20,596 nt of DNA from Sphacelaria rigidula (Eukaryota > Phaeophyceae > Sphacelariales). Position numbers and translations under genes: made by a program. Under the pieces are notes generated by a model. That model was not told the DNA's origin, did not search any database, and saw only the letters and a program-made list of their open reading frames with translations. This document shows, in pieces, positions 18,001 through 20,596 of the stretch (position 1 is its first letter; every line of letters begins with the position of its first letter). The DNA is taken from positions 1-20,596 of the forward strand of contig CAXNAA020000512.1 in the NCBI GenBank assembly GCA_964200075.2, read 5' to 3'.

Positions 18001-19464
18001 GAGTCGATCATTTCTTTCCTTGATGTTTATTTACTCTGACTCATTGCAGAAAGGACAAAGGATTCCGCAAGCCTCGAGCCAGTTCAGAGATGTCAGTCAG
18101 AGCTTTGATCATTCTTCGCGAATGTCTTCATGGGTAAATTTCACGCTTTTACCGAAAACATGTTGCACTGGCACCCTCAATAGTGCTATACCACCCCCAT
18201 CGCGTTCGGGGTTACTCTTTTCGGTCTTCCCCCTCATCACAACAGTTCGAAAACAAGTATCATAAACCGTGGCTAGTGGCGTACAACGAACTGGATGTAT
18301 CTAACCGACCACAACAACAAAGACCCCGAGGGCAGCCGGTCATCTTCGTTCCCGCTGAGACCGAGGGAGATGTTATCTTGGCGAAGGTGAATCACGACTT
18401 CTCGGTACTACTTCTTCAGATGTATGATGCTTGAAAAAGCGATTATGTTTTCCTATAGTTTTTACATGATCAGCGGCGAACATCAAATTGCGTATTTCTG
18501 GCGTTCTCACAGCTGTCTCTAACGATCGTCGCGCTCGCAACTCGATATTTGCAGGCAATCAGTATCGGTGGACTCAAGGTGGTGCTCTCCGTGCACACAA
18601 AGGACAAAGATCGTCCCGGAAAAGAGGGTTTAGTGTGGCAGGTTTACAACCAAGAAACGTGCGTGACGTGCACTCTTCACTTAAGTGCCAGTGGTTTTCT
18701 TGAGCAGGTGAACATTTTCTCAACATCTCTCCCCATCCTCATTGAATACTTGTATCCAACACTGCTGGGAAGAACTGTTGTGGCGCTGGATAAATTAAGG
18801 GTAAATTGTGACATCTTTCTCAATCATATAATTCGAAAAGGGCAAGGAGTTTCGTTGTCAGTTCAATCTGGGGTGTCGGTTCACCTATGAATCCCGCTTG
18901 GTGCTGCTGGTGAATATCGAAAGTACATGTATTATAGTTGATTGGCCAAAGTGTCTGTGTCCGTCCGAACAATTGCCAACACGGGCGACGACGGTGAAAG
19001 ATCCGGCAAATGAGAAAGGTATTCTGCACGTGAACTAACGGGAAGAGCACCCGGATAGCGCGAAATTGTTTCGTAATCTGAGTGTAACTGAAAAGACGTT
19101 GCACACGGTAGGTATACCCTCGAAGTGCTAACGTGCTCTACAGCATCGTGAGTGTAATTCGTGGTAACACAAGCTGAGCTTTGAGAGGATGAGGGCTAGG
19201 CTGCTCGATCTCAGTGAAAGTTTGTTGACCCCGTCAATAAGATCAAACACACACGAAGCCAGTGAAACATATGGATCAACTCCCGTTTTTTGCCCTCACG
19301 ATCCCACGCAGGTGGACCAAAAGGATCACCTGTGTGAAGATGACCGCCTGCTCGCTACTATTCACATGCTCACAAAGCGCCTCGTACTCAGGAAAACTGG
19401 CACTGGAGCTTGGGAATTGCGGTTGGAGAGGAAGTTGGAGCCTTGGCTGTTCGGTGGTCTCTGA
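5216..19464 (+). CDS. Giant multi-exon IQ-motif / dynein-stalk-like / beta-repeat protein
   Basis: Hand-built model with 23 exons: 5216-5535, 5643-6008, 6143-8276, 9187-9509, 9805-10321, 10449-10690, 10826-10997, 11226-11312, 11957-12088, 12340-12729, 12826-13760, 13926-14088, 14399-14632, 14769-15062, 15560-15745, 15993-16115, 16230-16409, 16971-17139, 17487-17599, 18050-18133, 18246-18386, 18555-18707, 19312-19464. All 22 introns begin GT and end AG, all phases match, and the sum is 7,611 nt (2,536 residues plus TGA). Domains by model residue: coiled coils 239-269 and 326-365; four IQ motifs 386-478; dynein-stalk-like 522-658; long coiled coil 738-938; Rossmann-like 995-1091; second stalk-like 1126-1262; beta-rich repeats about 1330-2536. 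No AAA+ Walker motif is visible. The family as a whole is unknown to me. A calmodulin-regulated cytoskeletal role is inference. The 5' end is incomplete. Confidence 0.82.
6143..8276 (+). CDS. Exon 3: coiled coils, four IQ motifs, first stalk-like domain, long coiled coil
   Basis: A 2,134-nt exon, the largest in the gene, begins after AAATAG and ends at the donor GTTAGT. It opens with heptad-rich sequence (RLQKELENLRKELAEA) and a second short coil (about 6432-6551). Four IQ motifs follow at 6612-6890 with cores VQRIVRGRQGR, IQGLLRGHLGR, IQRVWRGHMGR and IQRIFRGCRDR, spaced 26-29 residues. Next, at about 7020-7430, comes a domain with PPPPSVVLGLMRVVALML, a TWLDALRLLRRSSKLL block and KACQHILMWVDALQEVF, which resembles the tip of the dynein stalk. 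About 7668-8255 is mostly charged coiled coil. IQ motifs are known to bind calmodulin or EF-hand light chains; binding here is inferred. The unspliced frame would run to 8432, but the phase-0 donor at 8277 fits the next exon. Confidence 0.88.
8277..9186 (+). other. Intron 3 (910 nt), the longest of the gene
   Basis: It lies between phase-0 sites GTTAGT and TGCTTGCAG. It includes a C-rich run at about 8624-8642. I see no coding exon, transposon fragment or RNA gene in it. Confidence 0.75.
9187..10321 (+). CDS. Exons 4-5: acidic linker, Rossmann-like segment, start of second stalk-like domain
   Basis: Exon 9187-9509 follows TGTGCTTGCAG and ends in phase 2 at GTGTGC; exon 9805-10321 follows CTCGTTAG and ends in phase 0 at GTACGT. 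The first carries an acidic linker (DEPSEEEREEDINEDE) and then PVVICLARDVPGEARDR, LTVHID, NVICEVDVG and SFILVVGVD across the junction: alternating hydrophobic strands and helices like a Rossmann or P-loop-type core, but with no GxxxxGK. The second half has PPSPAHMIVVEAITILL, an AWMEARRML block and SPTQLLAAIASVDIFDIP, matching the dynein stalk-tip pattern again. It is the partner of the domain in exon 3, separated from it by the long coiled coil. Confidence 0.82.
10449..10997 (+). CDS. Exons 6-7: end of second stalk-like domain and first repeat start
   Basis: Exon 10449-10690 follows CTCGGTTAG and ends in phase 2 at GTAAGC. It contains VLPYLAEWARSAINFSELL, which corresponds to the terminal Trp-containing helix of the stalk-tip domain (MWVDALQEVF in the first copy). 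Exon 10826-10997 follows CTCATCTTAG and ends in phase 0 at GTACGT; it contains WRAAYHQTLTALLEDVRVFR and the opening RVFRVARRVQG of the first C-terminal repeat. A second phase-compatible acceptor, TTCTCCAG before 10886, would shorten exon 7 by 20 residues. Either choice leaves the downstream frame unchanged. Confidence 0.75.
11226..12729 (+). CDS. Exons 8-10: repeat units 1 and 2
   Basis: Three exons with both ends in phase 0: 11226-11312, 11957-12088 and 12340-12729. Unit 1 has RLFFHVYSPESCVGSF, then EERQ, and after a 644-nt intron ENMFSRLVARLSF. Unit 2 has AKVTVYEEARGELRYMAYL, then TARLELKV, then LLVPVTDRLAIS and the closing LVLKLRLK. The pattern is a hydrophobic-strand block with VYE, a second strand block with (V/A)Y, and a helix ending in RL plus a strand. 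I read it as a beta-rich repeat, perhaps C2- or immunoglobulin-like, without a family name. The first intron here is long for a unit of this size but I found no better exon in it. Confidence 0.76.
11313..11956 (+). other. Intron 8 (644 nt)
   Basis: It contains a phase-compatible acceptor before 11434 followed by 30 open codons, but no donor, so no exon is called there. A run of eight or more C residues lies near 11530. Nothing else was recognised. Confidence 0.65.
12826..14088 (+). CDS. Exons 11-12: repeat units 3 and 4 and a basic linker
   Basis: Exon 12826-13760 follows TCTCGTTGCAG and ends in phase 2 at GTGAAT; exon 13926-14088 follows CCAACTGCAG and ends in phase 0 at GTATGG. Unit 3 is the clearest copy of the repeat: RRVFQTVSLISGASHILTVW, then GLLRVVAYDP, SYETLL, ERACLGY and SWCKDLTRRLSL. 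Unit 4 has TYRVTTGGDDSRLLRVRVSL, ALDLYQNDTSRECRIHL and REGIVRRLLRTLRF. After it comes a Pro/Ser/Arg-rich linker and a very basic stretch, GKSRGRKGKQKRE, at the start of exon 12. The basic stretch could bind nucleic acid, microtubules or a nuclear import receptor; the sequence does not tell which. Confidence 0.82.
14089..14398 (+). other. Intron 12 (310 nt)
   Basis: GTATGG to ACTACCGCAG. Nothing recognisable inside. Confidence 0.7.
14399..15062 (+). CDS. Exons 13-14: repeat unit 5
   Basis: Exons 14399-14632 and 14769-15062 are both in phase 0 at both ends. The unit opens with ERRVFNEAVPIRKDD, continues with DTIVTVYECPPPE, ELALRAVVYYP, SYAEVPI and VDLRQ, and after the intron VVGPLQQPLAFAW and LLFNFIFRERTMI. 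It aligns along its length with unit 3 (RRVF, VTVYE/LTVWE, RAVVYYP/RVVAYDP, SYAE/SYET). The donor of exon 13 is GTGATT, a weaker site than most, but the frame closes 21 bases later and no other donor keeps the phase. The second half of exon 14 is charged linker sequence. Confidence 0.78.
15063..15559 (+). other. Intron 14 (497 nt)
   Basis: GTAAGC to AAGTTGTAG. A GACACAG acceptor near 15158 leads to a stop after eight codons. A plus-strand frame at 15205-15444 is open but shows no repeat pattern. Confidence 0.65.
15560..16409 (+). CDS. Exons 15-17: repeat unit 6 and linker to unit 7
   Basis: Exons 15560-15745, 15993-16115 and 16230-16409 all keep phase 0. Unit 6 has YAAWRLQIYRGAVNVSSTLF, LTAYE, ALKFIAYEPRTQIQ, then a new exon with PWINAGNREKLAGIVAGLLR and LK at the exon end. 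Exon 17 is a linker ending in SRLEMFSTRITGHE, the opening of unit 7. The donor of exon 15 is GTGGGC; a GTATGT lies 36 bases further on but would not keep the phase. The acceptor of exon 15 could also be after GAG at 15577, removing six residues. Confidence 0.74.
16410..16970 (+). other. Intron 17 (561 nt)
   Basis: GTATAC to TCAATATCAG. Open frames on both strands inside it show no domain or repeat pattern. Confidence 0.65.
16971..18133 (+). CDS. Exons 18-20: repeat unit 7 and spacer
   Basis: Exon 16971-17139 follows TCAATATCAG and ends in phase 1 at GTGCGT; 17487-17599 follows TTATTGTAG and ends in phase 0 at GTATGT; 18050-18133 follows ACTCATTGCAG and ends at GTAAAT. Unit 7 has VVVTVFAAS, a charged loop, PMLRFNVYSPKLNESADVDL, and after the intron AVRHVARFLCVTLS and GLQVK at the exon end. 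Exon 20 is a 28-residue Ser/Gln-rich spacer. The phase-1 junction gives glycine (G plus GT) and is the only phase-1 intron of the gene, yet the frames on both sides carry the repeat pattern, which supports it. Confidence 0.73.
17140..17486 (+). other. Intron 18 (347 nt), phase 1
   Basis: GTGCGT to TTATTGTAG. Nothing recognisable inside. Confidence 0.65.
17600..18049 (+). other. Intron 19 (450 nt)
   Basis: GTATGT to ACTCATTGCAG. An open frame at 17717-17899 has helical-looking sequence (REIAALQRRLKRIF) but follows an in-frame stop and has no phase-compatible acceptor. Confidence 0.6.
18246..19464 (+). CDS. Exons 21-23: last repeat unit and C-terminus
   Basis: Exons 18246-18386, 18555-18707 and 19312-19464 are all in phase 0. 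Exon 21 has KPWLVAYNELD and PVIFVPAETEGDVILAK, perhaps a partial unit. Exons 22 and 23 form the last full copy: AISIGGLKVVLSVHT, GLVWQVYNQETCVTCTLHL, FLEQ, then LLATIHMLTKRLVLRKTG and WELRLERKLEPWLFGGL followed by TGA at 19462-19464. The junction FLEQ/VDQK matches the EERQ/VSQL junction of unit 1. An alternative acceptor before 18474 would add 27 hydrophobic in-frame residues to exon 22. The final exon follows ATCCCACGCAG. Confidence 0.76.
18708..19311 (+). other. Intron 22 (604 nt)
   Basis: GTGAAC to ATCCCACGCAG. The frames inside show no repeat pattern, and the flanking exons join directly into one unit that matches the other units. Confidence 0.65.
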
Positions 19465-20596
19465 CCGGTAGAAGGTAGAACGGCTGCAGGGGATTTCAGG
19501 CATCGAGTCGCTCTCGCCCACACTCTATCTCTGACTATCTTCGTAAAATTCCCCCCCGCCTCCTTGAACAGAGGCAAAATCGTCAACCGCATACTTGGTA
19601 GTCGGTCCGCAATCTATAAGATATAGAAGCTTGGCTAGGGGCATGCATTTTTTTTCTCAACTTTCCGCTGCGCCCCGGTGGTCAAACCGTTACAGCAACG
19701 GGTAGTTATTTCGGGCGGAAGGTAGCGCGTTTAAATCACGATATATGTGGTATTGTTAAGCAGAATCATTTTTCCGTCGTTGAAAGCGTGGGGACATGAG
19801 TGCACATATTTCTTGGCGATGGTCGACGCGGTGCGAGAGTGCTGATTCAATCCACAAAAAGAAAATACCAGGCAGGTATCGAGGGAGAGAGTTGATCCTC
19901 GGAGACTACGCATTCGTGCCGAAAAAATACAAGGAGGAAAAACAACGATAGTGACGAAAAACACATGTACTCAAACCTGATTAAATTACCACTTTGTAGC
20001 ACCAAACGGACATGACCGCTGACTGTAGTGGCTATCGCACGGGGGTCAAACGCCAGGGATGAGGAGATCTGGAAACTCCAACGTTTGGTACGGCACTTTT
20101 CGATCGTTGATCAAAATCAAGACCACGAGTTTGATGAGAATAGTGTTGTGTACTGCGAAAGGTGGCATGGCGTTTTTGGGGGTATATGTGATGTTGCATA
20201 TCGCGTAGACGATATTCTGGGGGTATATTTCATATCATATCATACCATGCCATCTCACATCATATCAGCACCATCATCGCGATAGGTGGCACGATAAATA
20301 CCTATTTTAATATATTGCCTAACCCCATGCAATCGTCATCTTCCTCGCTGAAGCCCAACCCAACCGCCTACCCCCTATGCGCCTAAAATAGTAATCTGTG
20401 TAACGTGTGTTTCAAAATATCTCAGATATCGCTCCGATACACGTGTGTACATGGGATATGCGGGTGTTATATGTCACAAAAGGTCACATATATCTATCTC
20501 TCCGATATTGTACGAGATTACCCTATAACAGCCGATTCTCGAAAATGGGGTTGAAAAAAATGAGGTTCAACTCAAAAGCCGTGCTTCCCCTGACCT
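19465..20596. other. Downstream stretch without a supported gene
   Basis: It should hold the 3' UTR and polyadenylation site of the giant gene, but I could not place either. A plus-strand frame at 20028-20285 has no recognised domain. Two copies of CTCCGATA lie in an AT-rich tail (about 20432 and 20499), possibly part of a repeat family. Confidence 0.5.
20231..20267 (+). repeat. Degenerate CATAT-type pentanucleotide repeat
   Basis: The stretch reads as successive five-base units CATAT, CATAT, CATAC, CATGC, CATCT, CACAT, CATAT. It is a decayed microsatellite in non-coding DNA. Confidence 0.7.

Noticed and set aside
20028-20285. 85-codon frame with an EF-hand-like VDQNQDHEFDE
   Set aside because: The residue at loop position 12 is not acidic, the glycine at position 6 is absent, there is no second hand, and the frame ends in a simple repeat.
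1-20596. CRISPR arrays, operons, tRNA or rRNA genes
   Set aside because: I saw no regularly spaced direct repeats, no tRNA-like cloverleaf and no rRNA sequence, and the intron structure is eukaryotic.

Overview
The window looks like nuclear DNA of an intron-rich eukaryote. A brown alga or a related stramenopile is my best guess. The reasons are mid-range base composition, a gene split into many short exons by GT-AG introns of about 0.1-0.9 kb, a decayed Ty1/copia element, and a LINE fragment of the type I associate with brown algae and oomycetes. This assignment is inference; no rRNA, tRNA or other marker gene is present.

Layout. Positions 1 to about 2360 hold a decayed Ty1/copia polyprotein on the minus strand, in the order integrase, reverse transcriptase, RNase H, with the RNase H end cut by the window edge. 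A 49-bp-arm inverted repeat (2857-2964) and a TATA-like box lie just upstream of it. Positions 3437 to about 4250 hold the frameshifted C-terminal part of a LINE reverse transcriptase on the plus strand. Positions 4251-5215 contain no gene I can support, but the missing 5' end of the main gene may lie there.

From 5216 to 19464 I read one large plus-strand gene. I joined 23 exons by hand; every junction is GT-AG and every phase agrees. They encode at least 2,536 residues and end at a TGA at 19462-19464. In order, the protein has a low-complexity N-terminus, two short coiled coils, four IQ (calmodulin-type) motifs, a domain resembling the dynein microtubule-binding stalk, a long coiled coil, an acidic linker, a Rossmann-like alpha/beta segment without a visible P-loop, a second dynein-stalk-like domain, and then about eight diverged copies of a beta-rich repeat to the C-terminus. 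Several introns fall at equivalent places in different repeat copies, so the array probably grew by duplication of intron-containing units. I do not recognise a named family for the whole protein.

Downstream of 19465 I see about 1.1 kb without a supportable gene, with only a degenerate CATAT-type simple repeat. The most interesting object is the giant protein: dynein-stalk-like modules and IQ motifs without any visible AAA+ motor, followed by a long repeat array. A calmodulin-regulated cytoskeletal or flagellar role is a reasonable hypothesis but is not shown by the sequence.
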